The translations under genes were made by a program, and so were the position numbers. Below the pieces are notes generated by a model. It made no database searches, had not been told where the DNA came from, and saw only the letters and a list, made by a program, of their open reading frames with translations. A DNA stretch of 64,000 bases. It comes from Noviherbaspirillum cavernae. GTDB lineage: Bacteria; Pseudomonadota; Gammaproteobacteria; Burkholderiales; Burkholderiaceae_D. Below are positions 1 through 12,958 of the stretch, piece by piece. The stretch is from positions 2,046,001-2,110,000 of the forward strand of contig NZ_QYUN01000002.1 of assembly GCF_003590875.1 (NCBI RefSeq), given 5' to 3'. Position 1 is the stretch's first letter. Each line of letters begins with the position of its first letter.

Positions 1-163
1 ACTTCATTGCCTCTTGATACATACCCAGCGTTTTTTCCAGGTTGACGATATGAATCTTGTTGCGGTGGCCGAAGATGAACGGGGCCATCTTGGGGTTCCA
101 GAAGCGGGTTTGGTGGCCGAAATGAACACCGGCTTCCAGCATTTCGCGCATAGTAACGGACAT
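1..163 (-). CDS. rpsB: 30S ribosomal protein S2, N-terminal part (runs off the left edge)
   Basis: Translating the minus strand from the ATG at 163 gives [20 protein letters not shown] followed by [19 protein letters not shown], the highly conserved N-terminus of ribosomal protein S2. S2 is a structural protein of the small subunit. Only about 54 codons are inside the window and the reading frame is open to position 1. A GGAG ribosome-binding site lies seven bases before the ATG and supports this start. The gene diverges from map, with about 250 bp between the two starts holding both promoters. In most bacteria tsf follows rpsB, which would be to the left of the window. Confidence 0.97.
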   Translation of the reverse strand, partial: MSVTMREMLEAGVHFGHQTRFWNPKMAPFIFGHRNKIHIVNLEKTLGMYQEAMK

Positions 164-265
164 GATATCTCCAGGGTTGGGTCTGGAATCCACTCAGTTA
201 CCCGAGGTCAATGAATTGACTGCGGGCACCCTTTGAGAGCGGATTCGCGATTTACAAAAAATCAA

Positions 266-322
266 CTTGAATGTCATTCAAGCTAACCCGCAATTCTACT
301 CCAGGAATCTCCCTGTTTTCAA
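266..322 (-). promoter_or_regulatory. rpsB promoter and leader hairpin
   Basis: On the minus strand a TTGAAA (322-317) is followed after 18 bp by TAGAAT (298-293), a good sigma-70 type promoter pointing at rpsB. Transcription from about position 286 would give a leader of some 120 nt. The first bases of that leader contain a perfect 7-bp inverted repeat CTTGAAT-GAC-ATTCAAG (282-266). In enterobacteria S2 represses its own operon through the leader; whether this hairpin takes part is not known. Confidence 0.55.
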
Positions 323-339
323 GCTCGGCGAAGCCCACC

Positions 340-370
340 TTGAGCATCGGCCGGTCGGCTCGTCTATAAT
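340..370 (+). promoter_or_regulatory. Candidate map promoter
   Basis: A perfect TATAAT at 365-370 is preceded by TTGAGC at 340-345. The spacer of 19 bp is longer than optimal. A transcript starting near 377 would leave a leader of about 39 nt before the ATG at 416 and would exclude the in-frame TTG at 371 as a start. Confidence 0.45.
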
Positions 371-415
371 TTGATCTTGATCGATTCTCAAGCTGCTTCC
401 GCGACGCTTTTCTCC

Positions 416-1249
416 ATGGCTTCCATTTCCATCAAAACCGAAGACGATATCAAGGGCATGCGGGTTGCCGGCAGATTGGCTGCCGAAGTGCTTGATTTCA
501 TCCAGCCGCATATCAAATCGGGGATTACCACCGCCGAAATCGACCGGCTTTGCCACGACTACATGGCAAACGTGCAAGGCACGATCCCGGCACCGTTGAA
601 TTATTGTCCCCCAGGCTACACGCCCTATCCGAAGGCGATCTGCACTTCCGTCAACGATGTGATTTGCCATGGCATCCCGAGCGACAAGGTGCTCAAGAAC
701 GGCGATGTGATCAATATCGATATCACCGTCATCAAAGACGGTTACCACGGCGATACCAGCCGGATGTTTTTTGTCGGTGAGCCGTCCATACTGGCCAGGC
801 GATTGACCGATATCACCTACGAATGCATGTGGCTGGGCATTTCCAAAATCAAGCCCGGCGCGCATCTGGGCGATATCGGCCACGTCATTCAGCAGCATGC
901 CGAAAAGGCAGGCTACAGCGTAGTGCGCGAATTTTGCGGTCATGGAATCGGCAAGGTATTCCATGAGGAGCCGCAAGTGCTCCATTACGGCCGTCCCGGC
1001 ACGCTGGATCGACTGGAAGCGGGCATGATCTTCACTGTTGAACCGATGATCAATGCCGGACGCCGCGAAATCCGCGAGATGGGCGACGGCTGGACCATCA
1101 AGACCAAGGATCGCAGCCTGTCGGCGCAATGGGAGCATACGGTGCTGGTCACCGAAACCGGTTTCGAGATACTGACAGTCTCGCCGGGCATGCCGGCACC
1201 GCCCGCGTTCATCCAGCAAGCGATCGCTCCACAATCCATCTCTGCCTGA
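416..1249 (+). CDS. map: Type I methionine aminopeptidase
   Basis: The 277-residue product removes the N-terminal methionine from nascent cytosolic proteins. The metal-ligand motifs of the M24A family are all present in order: the two aspartates in [20 protein letters not shown], the histidine in [13 protein letters not shown], the glutamate in FTVEPMI and the last glutamate in [10 protein letters not shown]. An upstream TTG at 371 is in frame but sits on the probable promoter; ATG 416 gives the usual family length (about 265-275), although no clear ribosome-binding site precedes it. The stop is 5 bp before the glnD start, so the two genes are probably cotranscribed. Peptide deformylase, which acts just before Map on nascent chains, is encoded at 7185-7721. 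Confidence 0.97.
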   Translation: MASISIKTEDDIKGMRVAGRLAAEVLDFIQPHIKSGITTAEIDRLCHDYMANVQGTIPAPLNYCPPGYTPYPKAICTSVNDVICHGIPSDKVLKNGDVINIDITVIKDGYHGDTSRMFFVGEPSILARRLTDITYECMWLGISKIKPGAHLGDIGHVIQQHAEKAGYSVVREFCGHGIGKVFHEEPQVLHYGRPGTLDRLEAGMIFTVEPMINAGRREIREMGDGWTIKTKDRSLSAQWEHTVLVTETGFEILTVSPGMPAPPAFIQQAIAPQSISA

Positions 1250-1254
1250 ACGAT

Positions 1255-3807
1255 ATGGCGTCTCTTGCGCTGGCGCTCAAGGAACAACTCAGATCAGGGC
1301 ACCAGGATGTCATTGCTGCATTCAAGGTGGATGGCAAACCCGAAAAATTGCTCATCAAGCTGCGTCAGAACGTTGACGCAGCACTGACGCACGCCTGGCG
1401 ATCCTTCCACCTTCCGGCAAACGCAGCCTTGGTGGCCGTGGGCGGCTATGGTCGCGGCGAGTTGTTTCCGCATTCCGACGTGGATGTGCTGATCCTGCTC
1501 GGCTCGGCACCGGATGCCGCCCTGCAGGGCAAACTCGAGGAGCTCGTTCAGCTCTTCTGGGATATTGGTTTGGAGATCGGGCATAGCATCCGGACCATCG
1601 ATGAATGTCTTTCCGAGTCCGCTGCGGACATCACCGTGCAGACCAGTTTGCTGGAGGCGCGACTGGTAACCGGCAACCGCAAGCTGTTTCGCTTTCTGCA
1701 AGACCGCTTCAAGGCGGCCATGGACCCGCAAGCGTTTTTTCAAGCGAAAACGCTGGAAATGCGCCAGCGTCATGCGAAATACGAAGACACTCCTTACAGC
1801 CTCGAGCCGAACTGCAAGGAAAGTCCCGGTGGCTTGCGCGATTTGCAGGTGATTTTATGGGTGGCCAAGGCGGCGGGTTTGGGTGAATCCTGGCGCAAGC
1901 TGGCGGAGCGAGGATTGATCACGCCGACCGAGGCACGCCAGTTGACGCAAAAGGAACGCGCCTTCAAGGACATCCGCATCCGGTTGCACATTCACGCCGG
2001 GCGGCGCGAGGACCGGCTGGTATTCGACGTGCAGACATCGATCGCCGAAACCTTTGGCTTCAAAACGACCGAAACGCGCCGTGCCAGCGAATACCTGATG
2101 CAGCATTACTACTGGGCAGCCAAGGCCGTCACACAGCTGAACACGATCCTGCTGCAGAACATCGAAGCGCGCCTGTTTCCGCAGCCCGGATCGCCGCAAC
2201 CGATCAATGCTCGCTTCAATGAAATCAATAGCCGAATCGATATCGCAAGCGACGATACCTTCGAAACGACACCGTCGGCGATGCTGGAAGTCTTTCTGCT
2301 CCTGGCGCAGCATTCGGAACTGAAAGGCATGACCGCACGCACTTTGCGCGCACTGTGGCATGCCCGCTTCAAGATCGACGGCAATTTCCGCCGCGATCCG
2401 GCGAACCGCGCGCTCTTTCTCAAGATTCTCCAAGCACCGCAAGGCATCACACACGCGCTGCGCGGCATGAACCAGACCAGCGTGCTGGGCCGTTATCTGC
2501 CGAATTTCCGGCGCATCATCGGGCAGATGCAACATGACCTGTTTCACGTCTACACGGTCGATCAACACATCCTGATGGTGGTGCGCAACGTGCGGCGTTT
2601 CACGATGACGGAGCATGCGCACGAATACCCGTTCTGCAGCCAGCTCATGGCGAATTTTGCGCAGCCATGGCTGCTTTACATCGCGGCGCTGTTTCATGAC
2701 ATCGCCAAGGGGCGCGGCGGCGATCACTCGAAACTCGGCATGGAAGATGCCCGCAGGTTCTGCAAGGATCACGGGCTGTCGAAGGAAGATACCGCGCTCG
2801 TCGTCTTTCTGGTCGAGCATCATCTGACCATGTCGCAAGTCGCGCAGAAACAGGATTTGTCCGATCCGGATGTGATCCGCAGTTTCGCCAACCTGATGAA
2901 GGACGAACGGCATCTGACGGCCTTGTATCTGCTGACCGTCGCCGACATTCGCGGCACCAGCCCGAAAGTCTGGAACGCATGGAAGGGCAAGCTGCTGGAG
3001 GATCTGTACTGGATGGCCTTGCGCGTCCTCGGTGGCGAGGATCCTTCAACCGAGCATGAGTTGAAGAATCGGCAGGAGCAGGCGCGTACGACCTTGCGCC
3101 TGTACGGCTTGCCGGATGATGCGCACGAACGGCTCTGGCAACAGCTCGACGTCGCGTACTTTCTGCGCCACGATGCCGGAGATATCGCATGGCAAACAAG
3201 ATCCTTCTACAACAAGACGGACAGCAACGCCGCGGTAGTCAAATGCCGGGTTTCCCCGATCGGCGAAGGCGTGCAGGTCGCAGTCTATGTGAAGGATCAG
3301 CCGGATTTGTTCGCGCGCATTTGCAGCTACTTCGACAAGAAGAATTTCAGTATCCTGGACGCGAAAATCCACACGACCAGGAACGGTTACGCGCTCGACA
3401 CGTTTCTCGTGACCGAACCAGCGTTCGCCAACAGTTATCGTGACATCATCAGCCTGATCGAACATGAACTGGCGGAATTGCTTGAGGCGCATGCTGCATT
3501 GCCACCGCCCAGCAAGGGGCGCCTGTCGAGACTGTCGCGGACATTCCCGATGACACCAACGGTCGACTTGAGGCCGGATGAACGCGGCCAGTACTATCTG
3601 TTGTCCGTGTCGGCCAACGACCGCAACGGCCTCCTGTATTCGATCGCCAACGTGCTCGCCAAATACCGGGTCAATCTGCATACCGCGAAAATCATGACCC
3701 TGGGCGAACGCGTGGAAGATGTTTTCCTTGTCGATGGACCGGTCCTGAACAATCCTCGCAGCCAGATCCAGCTCGAAACCGACTTGCTGGAAGCGCTGCG
3801 TGTGTGA
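1255..3807 (+). CDS. glnD: Bifunctional PII uridylyltransferase / uridylyl-removing enzyme
   Basis: GlnD senses glutamine and adds or removes UMP on PII proteins (GlnB/GlnK), controlling glutamine synthetase and Ntr genes. The 850-residue protein shows the nucleotidyltransferase signature [20 protein letters not shown] near residue 65-85, the HD hydrolase motif [13 protein letters not shown] near residue 485, and two C-terminal ACT domains (around residues 675-745 and 785-850) that bind glutamine. An in-frame ATG exists further upstream inside map, but the ATG at 1255 gives [15 protein letters not shown], the expected N-terminus and length. It follows map by 5 bp. Confidence 0.97.
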   Translation: MASLALALKEQLRSGHQDVIAAFKVDGKPEKLLIKLRQNVDAALTHAWRSFHLPANAALVAVGGYGRGELFPHSDVDVLILLGSAPDAALQGKLEELVQLFWDIGLEIGHSIRTIDECLSESAADITVQTSLLEARLVTGNRKLFRFLQDRFKAAMDPQAFFQAKTLEMRQRHAKYEDTPYSLEPNCKESPGGLRDLQVILWVAKAAGLGESWRKLAERGLITPTEARQLTQKERAFKDIRIRLHIHAGRREDRLVFDVQTSIAETFGFKTTETRRASEYLMQHYYWAAKAVTQLNTILLQNIEARLFPQPGSPQPINARFNEINSRIDIASDDTFETTPSAMLEVFLLLAQHSELKGMTARTLRALWHARFKIDGNFRRDPANRALFLKILQAPQGITHALRGMNQTSVLGRYLPNFRRIIGQMQHDLFHVYTVDQHILMVVRNVRRFTMTEHAHEYPFCSQLMANFAQPWLLYIAALFHDIAKGRGGDHSKLGMEDARRFCKDHGLSKEDTALVVFLVEHHLTMSQVAQKQDLSDPDVIRSFANLMKDERHLTALYLLTVADIRGTSPKVWNAWKGKLLEDLYWMALRVLGGEDPSTEHELKNRQEQARTTLRLYGLPDDAHERLWQQLDVAYFLRHDAGDIAWQTRSFYNKTDSNAAVVKCRVSPIGEGVQVAVYVKDQPDLFARICSYFDKKNFSILDAKIHTTRNGYALDTFLVTEPAFANSYRDIISLIEHELAELLEAHAALPPPSKGRLSRLSRTFPMTPTVDLRPDERGQYYLLSVSANDRNGLLYSIANVLAKYRVNLHTAKIMTLGERVEDVFLVDGPVLNNPRSQIQLETDLLEALRV

Positions 3808-3852
3808 GCACGCAGCACGGCCCTTTCTTCAACTTGCAATCACACCTCTACC

Positions 3853-4599
3853 ATGACTGAACCTGTTCGCCTTTCCAAACGCATGTCGGAACTCGGCCTA
3901 TGCTCGCGCCGCGAAGCAGACGAATGGATCGAGCGTGGCTGGGTGCGCGTCGATGGCATCATCGTCTCCGAACTCGGCAGCAAGGTCTTGCCGCATCAAC
4001 GCATCACGGTTGAACGCCAGGCTGCCGCGCAGCAGGCCAAGCGCGTCACGGTTCTGATCAACAAGCCGGTCGGTTATGTGAGCGGCCAGGCCGAGGATGG
4101 CTACAAACCGGCGGTGACGCTGATCACTGCCGACACCAGATGGAAGGAAGACCGCGCGCCCACGGAATTTCACCCAAGCCAGCTGCGCAGCCTGGTGCCG
4201 GCAGGACGGCTGGATATCGACTCCGTCGGCCTGCTCGTTCTGACGCAGGATGGAAGAATCGCCAAGCAGTTGATCGGCGATGATACGTCGATCGAGAAGG
4301 AATACCTGGTACGCGTTCAATACAGCAAGCCGGGACGCCTGCCGGATGCGGATCTCAAGCGTCTGAATCATGGTTTATCGCTGGACGGCAAGAAACTGTT
4401 GCCGGCGAAGGTGCGCTGGCTGAACGACGATCAGTTGAGTTTCGTTCTGCGTGAAGGGAAAAAAAGGCAGATCCGACGCATGTGCGAAGCGGTCGGCCTC
4501 AAGGTTCTGGGATTGAAGCGGGTGCGAATCGGGCGAGTGATGCTGGGAGACTTGCCGCCCGGCCAGTGGCGCTATCTTCGCCCCGACGAACAATTCTGA
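3853..4599 (+). CDS. rluF: RsuA/RluF-family 23S rRNA pseudouridine synthase
   Basis: The 248-residue protein has an N-terminal S4 RNA-binding domain ([20 protein letters not shown]) and the RsuA-family catalytic motif [18 protein letters not shown], with the nucleophilic aspartate at residue 121. These enzymes isomerise a specific uridine in rRNA. The insertion before the catalytic motif and the C-terminal [17 protein letters not shown] segment fit the RluF branch better than RsuA, RluB or RluE, but the target nucleotide cannot be read from sequence. It starts 45 bp after glnD on the same strand and ends 2 bp from the convergent KefC-like gene. Confidence 0.85.
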   Translation: MTEPVRLSKRMSELGLCSRREADEWIERGWVRVDGIIVSELGSKVLPHQRITVERQAAAQQAKRVTVLINKPVGYVSGQAEDGYKPAVTLITADTRWKEDRAPTEFHPSQLRSLVPAGRLDIDSVGLLVLTQDGRIAKQLIGDDTSIEKEYLVRVQYSKPGRLPDADLKRLNHGLSLDGKKLLPAKVRWLNDDQLSFVLREGKKRQIRRMCEAVGLKVLGLKRVRIGRVMLGDLPPGQWRYLRPDEQF

Positions 4600-4601
4600 A
4601 G

Positions 4602-6404
4602 TCAGTTCCAGCCGCCATGCCTGTCATTCTTCGCCGCCTCGGCATCACGCGCGAACATTGCTTCAAGCTCCTCACGCGCCTGTGCGGCAAGCGAGATCAT
4701 TTGCTGCTGATCCTTGTAATACGGATAGACGGCATGCAAGGTCTTGATGTTATGCGAGCGAAATTTCATTGCGGCCTGACGCGCCTCGAACGCGCCGAAT
4801 CCGAGTTCGTGCAGCACGTCTCGCCCTAGTTGCAGCGCCGATTCGAACGTTTCCCTTTCGATGACGGTCACGCCGCGATCCATCAGGTCGTAGTAATGGG
4901 TGACGTTGCGCGCACGCGCGACGATTGCCAGATGCGGAAACTCCCTTCTCACCGCGTCCACCAATGCCATGCTGTCCTCGACATCGTCAACGGCCACCAC
5001 CATCACCCTCGCCTCACGCGCGCCCGCCGCGTGCAACAGATCGACGCGAGTCGCATTGCCGTAAAAGACATTGAAGCCGAACCGGCGCAGCAGATCCACC
5101 TGATCCGGATCGTGATCCAGCACGGTAACGCCGATGCGATTGGCGCGAAGCAGGCGGCCCACGATCTGTCCGAAACGGCCAAAACCCGCCATGATGACCG
5201 GATTGTGCTGCGGCGCGATCGTGTCGTCCGGCCGCGCTTTCGCGGATTGAAAACGCGGTGCGATCAGCTTGTCGTGCAGTATCAGCAAGAGCGGCGTGAT
5301 CATCATCGATAGCGCGACAACAGCAACCAGCAGCGACGCCGTTTCCTTCGAAAAGACTTGCGCTCTTTCCGCCGCGCCGAATACCACGAAGGCGAATTCC
5401 CCGCCCTGCGACAGGATGAACGCAAAAAACGCCTGCTGTCCCCGCGGGATGTTGAACAGCTTGCTCAAACCGTACAGCACGCCGATCTTGAGCGCGAGGA
5501 ACGCAGCCAACATGCCCGCCACCAGCCAGGGCCGCGTCAGAAACACGCCAAAGTCGATCGACATGCCGACCGCGATGAAGAACAGTCCGAGCAACAAACC
5601 CTTGAATGGTTCGAGATCGGTTTCCAGCGCATGCCGGTATTCGGAATCCGCCAGCAACACGCCCGCGAGAAAGGTTCCAAGCGCCATCGACATGCCGACA
5701 GACTCCATCAGCAGACCGATCGCGATCACCAGCAGCAGCGCGAACGCGGTAAAGATTTCGCGCATGTCGGTCTTGGCGATGATGCGCAGCACGGGACGCA
5801 AAAAGTAGCGGCCGCCGATGATCAGCGCAGCGATGACGGCCAATACCTTGAGCGCATTGAGCCACCCGAAACCATCGCTGCCACCTCCCGCGGTCCCGAG
5901 CATCGGAACGATGGCAATCATCGGAATTGCCGCAATGTCCTGAAACAACAGGATGGCAAACCCGGCTGCGCCAGCGGACGTTGCCATCAGGTTGCGTTCC
6001 TCCAGCGTTGCCAACGCAACTGCGGTGGATGAAAGCGACAGGCCGAGCGCGGCGATCAATGCCGTTTTCAGTTCGATGCCGAATGCGAGTCCTGCCGCGA
6101 ACAAGACTGCTGTGACGGCAAGCACTTGCAGCACGCCCCATCCGAAAATGGAACGCCGCAATGACCACAGGCGCTTCGGCTCAAGTTCAAGCCCGATCAG
6201 GAACAACAGCAGGACCACACCAAATTCGGAAAAGTGCAGGATGTGTTCTACCTCGCTGATCAAGCGCAGGCCCCACGGACCGATGGCAATGCCGGCAAGC
6301 AGATAACCCAATACGGCACCGACGCCAAACCGTTTGGCGATGGGAACCGCGATCACGGCAGCGGTCAGATACACCAGCGCATTCAACAGCAAGTTGTTTT
6401 CCAT
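4602..6404 (-). CDS. kefC: KefC-like monovalent cation:proton antiporter (CPA2 family)
   Basis: The 600-residue inner-membrane protein has about twelve hydrophobic segments in residues 1-385 (beginning LLLNALVYLTAAVIAVPIAK), the CPA2 fold, and then a TrkA-N/RCK nucleotide-binding domain starting at about residue 400 (VIMAGFGRFGQIVGRLL). Kef systems export K+ in exchange for H+ and protect against electrophiles when glutathione adducts bind the RCK domain. A KefF-like flavoprotein gene lies 17 bp upstream in the same operon, which supports a glutathione-gated system over a plain Na+/H+ antiporter. An AGGGAC ribosome-binding site precedes the ATG. E. coli KefC is 620 residues. Confidence 0.85.
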   Translation of the reverse strand: MENNLLLNALVYLTAAVIAVPIAKRFGVGAVLGYLLAGIAIGPWGLRLISEVEHILHFSEFGVVLLLFLIGLELEPKRLWSLRRSIFGWGVLQVLAVTAVLFAAGLAFGIELKTALIAALGLSLSSTAVALATLEERNLMATSAGAAGFAILLFQDIAAIPMIAIVPMLGTAGGGSDGFGWLNALKVLAVIAALIIGGRYFLRPVLRIIAKTDMREIFTAFALLLVIAIGLLMESVGMSMALGTFLAGVLLADSEYRHALETDLEPFKGLLLGLFFIAVGMSIDFGVFLTRPWLVAGMLAAFLALKIGVLYGLSKLFNIPRGQQAFFAFILSQGGEFAFVVFGAAERAQVFSKETASLLVAVVALSMMITPLLLILHDKLIAPRFQSAKARPDDTIAPQHNPVIMAGFGRFGQIVGRLLRANRIGVTVLDHDPDQVDLLRRFGFNVFYGNATRVDLLHAAGAREARVMVVAVDDVEDSMALVDAVRREFPHLAIVARARNVTHYYDLMDRGVTVIERETFESALQLGRDVLHELGFGAFEARQAAMKFRSHNIKTLHAVYPYYKDQQQMISLAAQAREELEAMFARDAEAAKNDRHGGWN

Positions 6405-6421
6405 GTCAGTCCCTGGTGCGG

Positions 6422-7006
6422 TTAATTGCCGACCGCCGCGCTGCCATTCGCATCGTTCACCGCAGTCGACTCTGGATAGCTCGCAAGATATTGTCGATAG
6501 GTTTCCGCATGCGCCTCAACCGTGTCGTCATTGACATCACGTGCGCCATACAGCACAAACGGTGTCAGCCAACGCATTCCGCAAAGCGTCGCCATTTGCT
6601 GGAACGATGGAAGAAATGCCGAAAACGGATAACCGTGATAGCCGCTTGCCTGATACGATCCGATGTCGCCGCCGGCAGTCGCCACCAGCCGGAAATCCTT
6701 TCCTTGCAAGGCGGTGCCGTCATTGCCATAGGCCCAGCCTTCCTCAAGCACGACATCGATCCATTCCTTGAGCAGTGACGGCATGCTGTACCACTGAACC
6801 GGATACTGGAAGACAATCAAATCGGCATCCCGCAACAAGGCCTGCTCGTGTTCGATGTCGATATGAAAATCGGGATAGGACTCGTAGAGATCGTGCACCC
6901 GCACATTGGGCACGCTCCGGGCAGCATCGCTCAACCGGCGGTTGACCCGCGAATGGTTGTGCATCGGATGGGCATACACGACAAGGATGCGCGGCGCTGT
7001 AGTCAT
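6422..7006 (-). CDS. kefF: KefF/KefG-like NAD(P)H:quinone oxidoreductase, Kef ancillary subunit
   Basis: The 194-residue protein has the flavodoxin-like fold of the NQO/MdaB family: RILVVYAHPMHNHSRVNRRL at the N-terminus, DLIVFQYPVQWYSMPSLLKEW in the middle and the flavin-contact segment LVATAGGDIGSYQ. In enterobacteria KefF binds the cytoplasmic domain of KefC and is needed for full efflux activity; it is also a quinone reductase. The gene is directly upstream of the kefC-like gene (17-bp gap), as expected for such a pair. Whether it is closer to KefF or KefG cannot be decided here. Confidence 0.85.
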   Translation of the reverse strand: MTTAPRILVVYAHPMHNHSRVNRRLSDAARSVPNVRVHDLYESYPDFHIDIEHEQALLRDADLIVFQYPVQWYSMPSLLKEWIDVVLEEGWAYGNDGTALQGKDFRLVATAGGDIGSYQASGYHGYPFSAFLPSFQQMATLCGMRWLTPFVLYGARDVNDDTVEAHAETYRQYLASYPESTAVNDANGSAAVGN

Positions 7007-7184
7007 GAAGATCCGTCGTTCAAATTGTCGCCATTCCGATAACAGACAGCATCGCGAACGTTACCGCCTGAATGGAGCCGCCAGCGGCCATCGCAAGACG
7101 CAGTCGAGTCAAATCCGGACGATCAACTGACACGATCGGTGCAGCCGATTCTAGCGGTTGCCGCGCACCGGGCCTTAAGCCAGA

Positions 7185-7717
7185 TCAGTCGTCCGCGCTC
7201 GCGTCGAGTCCGGGAAACAGGATATCCACAAATCCGAATCGTGAGAAATCCTTGATCCGCATCGGATACAGGATGCCGGCAAGATGGTCGCATTCATGCT
7301 GCACGACGCGGGCATGGAAACCATCGACGTCGCGGCTGATCCGGTTGCCATATTGATCGGCCCCCTCGTAGTGGAGCTTGCTCCAGCGAGGAACCACGCC
7401 GCGCAGCCCCGGCACGGACAGGCAGCCTTCCCAATCTTCCACCATGTCGGTGTCGAGCGGATCGAGTACCGGATTGATAAGCACGGTTTCCGGCACTTGC
7501 GGCGCATTCGGATAACGGGGATTTTGCTTGAAGCCGAAAATGACAACCTGCAGATTCACCCCGATCTGGGGAGCGGCGAGCCCTGCACCGCTGGCTGCCC
7601 GCATGGTATCGAACATGTCCGCGACCAAGGCATGCAGTTCGGGAGTATCGAACTGGACTACGGGTTCGGCCTGCCGCAGCAGGCGCGAATCGCCCATTCT
7701 CAGAATTTCCCTGACGC

Positions 7718-7721
<4 letters not shown>
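7185..7721 (-). CDS. def: Peptide deformylase
   Basis: Removes the formyl group from the initiator methionine of nascent proteins. All three deformylase motifs are visible in the 178 residues: [22 protein letters not shown] and [11 protein letters not shown], whose Cys and two His residues bind the catalytic metal. It is the last gene of the minus-strand group zipA-ligA-galU-def and overlaps the galU stop by 4 bp (ATGA). This is not the common def-fmt arrangement, so a second def copy next to fmt elsewhere in the genome is likely. The next 178 bp before the kefF-like gene hold no recognisable feature. Confidence 0.96.
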
Positions 7722-11782
<4,061 letters not shown>

Positions 11783-12394
11783 GCCGCTGAAATCCTGGAA
11801 AAGAAATTCAAAAATGATTGCCGTGCCATTGCGCAAAACTCAGCGCCGGACTGGATGGGAAATGCGGATGAAAGCATTGACGAAATCCAAAGAATTGATG
11901 CGACCATGAAGTTTATCGCAGAGAAAATCAGCGAGAATATTTCGATACAGAAAACACAAGACATGTAACGGCGAACTATCTCGACAAATTTATGCCATCT
12001 GCAGGAAAATAGAATCGAAATCACCCTGAAAGCCGCTTGGGGTCTGTTTGCAACAGATCCCTGCACGTCTCACTCATCAAGCGACCGAGGGTAGTGACGC
12101 TCTATAAAGTTGTCAAGCAAGATAGTATTTTCGGCCTCTCCGTACATTCGCAATCATGTCTGTGAGCAATATTTTCTCAGAACTTGATACAGATGGCACA
12201 AGGAAAGTTCGACGGTTGACATGAGTCAATGCAGGAAACAGAGCGTCCAAAATAAAATGGCAACTATTCCAGCGCGACACTTGCGCTCGAAGAAGTCTTC
12301 CTCGCTACAGCACCGCATTGTTGTTCATTCGATTTCGGAGTTCAGTTTGTCCGCCGCGATGCTCCGAAACCTACTTGATGATACGGAGAAGTAC
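11783..12394. other. Intergenic stretch without a supported gene
   Basis: About 610 bp between zipA and the small orphan gene. It is richer in A+T than its neighbours and contains only weak open frames, the longest being 66 codons over the zipA start with no ribosome-binding site. The zipA promoter should lie here. I see no rRNA, tRNA or clear terminator in it. Confidence 0.5.
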
Positions 12395-12700
12395 ATGCAA
12401 CCCAGCTATAGAGAACGCATGGCCACGTCCCATTCGGCCAGCATGTCGAAAGAAGAGCTCATCCACCACTCCCGTGACTCGAAAACAAGCGTATCGAGCC
12501 AGAAGGAATTCAAGCTCCACGAGCTTGCAATGCTCTCCTTCAGCCCGATCATTCGCGTCGTTCAACATTGGTGGCTGCAGCGTGCCGAACGGCACTATCT
12601 GATCTGTGCCGACGTTGAACAGCAACGGGCACGTGAAGCACAAATGAATGTTGCCTATTATCAAAAACGCGCTGCCTTGGCGCGTTCGGCACGCAACTGA
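12395..12700 (+). CDS. Small orphan protein, function unknown
   Basis: A 101-residue open frame whose ATG is preceded by GGAG at 6-nt spacing (12385-12388), a convincing ribosome-binding site; the same frame stays open upstream but without better start signals. The product begins MQPSYRERMATSHSASMSKE, has a tryptophan-bearing amphipathic stretch (FSPIIRVVQHWWLQRAERHY) and a charged, probably helical C-terminus (EQQRAREAQMNVAYYQKRAA). No signal peptide or known domain is recognised. It lies on the opposite strand within the otherwise minus-strand smc-zipA-ligA group, so it may be acquired DNA. Confidence 0.5.
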   Translation: MQPSYRERMATSHSASMSKEELIHHSRDSKTSVSSQKEFKLHELAMLSFSPIIRVVQHWWLQRAERHYLICADVEQQRAREAQMNVAYYQKRAALARSARN

Positions 12701-12789
12701 TCGAATCTCACTTTTTGCCGTCGCCGGGACACCACGCAAATCAAGGGCCCGGCGCCGAGCAACATCATTTCGGCGAAGTCATGAACCTA

Positions 12790-12947
12790 GTGTCCTGAAT
12801 TCGAAAATCGCTGCATAAAAGATGACGAGAATCGCACCGATACCGCGTCAAAAATGCTCGCAAGGCCTCGGCCTTGCTGCGCTTTTTTTCCTTGTCTCGT
12901 CGCGATTTCATCACTTTTATTTGCAACGAATTTCAAACTCAGGACAT
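12790..12947. mobile_element. MITE-like palindromic element next to smc
   Basis: The ends are imperfect inverted repeats: reading inwards, the left end is TGTCCTGAATTCGAAAATCG and the right end TGTCCTGAGTTTGAAATTCG, and the similarity extends about 40 bp from each end. Both sides are bounded by a TA (12788-12789 and 12948-12949). The centre is a perfect hairpin, GCAAGGCC-TC-GGCCTTGC (12860-12877), with runs of A or T on both flanks. The element has no coding capacity. TA bounds and inverted ends suggest mobilisation by an IS630/Tc1-type transposase; that family assignment is inference. It begins 11 bp after the smc stop codon and may act as a two-way terminator. Confidence 0.65.
12853..12889. 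terminator. Possible bidirectional terminator in the centre of the element
   Basis: The perfect 8-bp stem at 12860-12877 with a 2-nt loop is followed on the plus strand by TGCGC and seven T residues, and on the minus strand by GAGCA and five T residues. It would stop smc transcription on the minus strand and that of the small orphan gene on the plus strand. The T runs are a few bases away from the stem, so efficiency is uncertain. Confidence 0.45.
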
Positions 12948-12958
12948 TAGTGCCTGAG

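Noticed and set aside
12371..12739. 122-codon minus-strand frame opposite the small orphan gene
   Set aside because: No ribosome-binding site was found for it, whereas the plus-strand frame has GGAG at good spacing. The choice is moderate, not certain.
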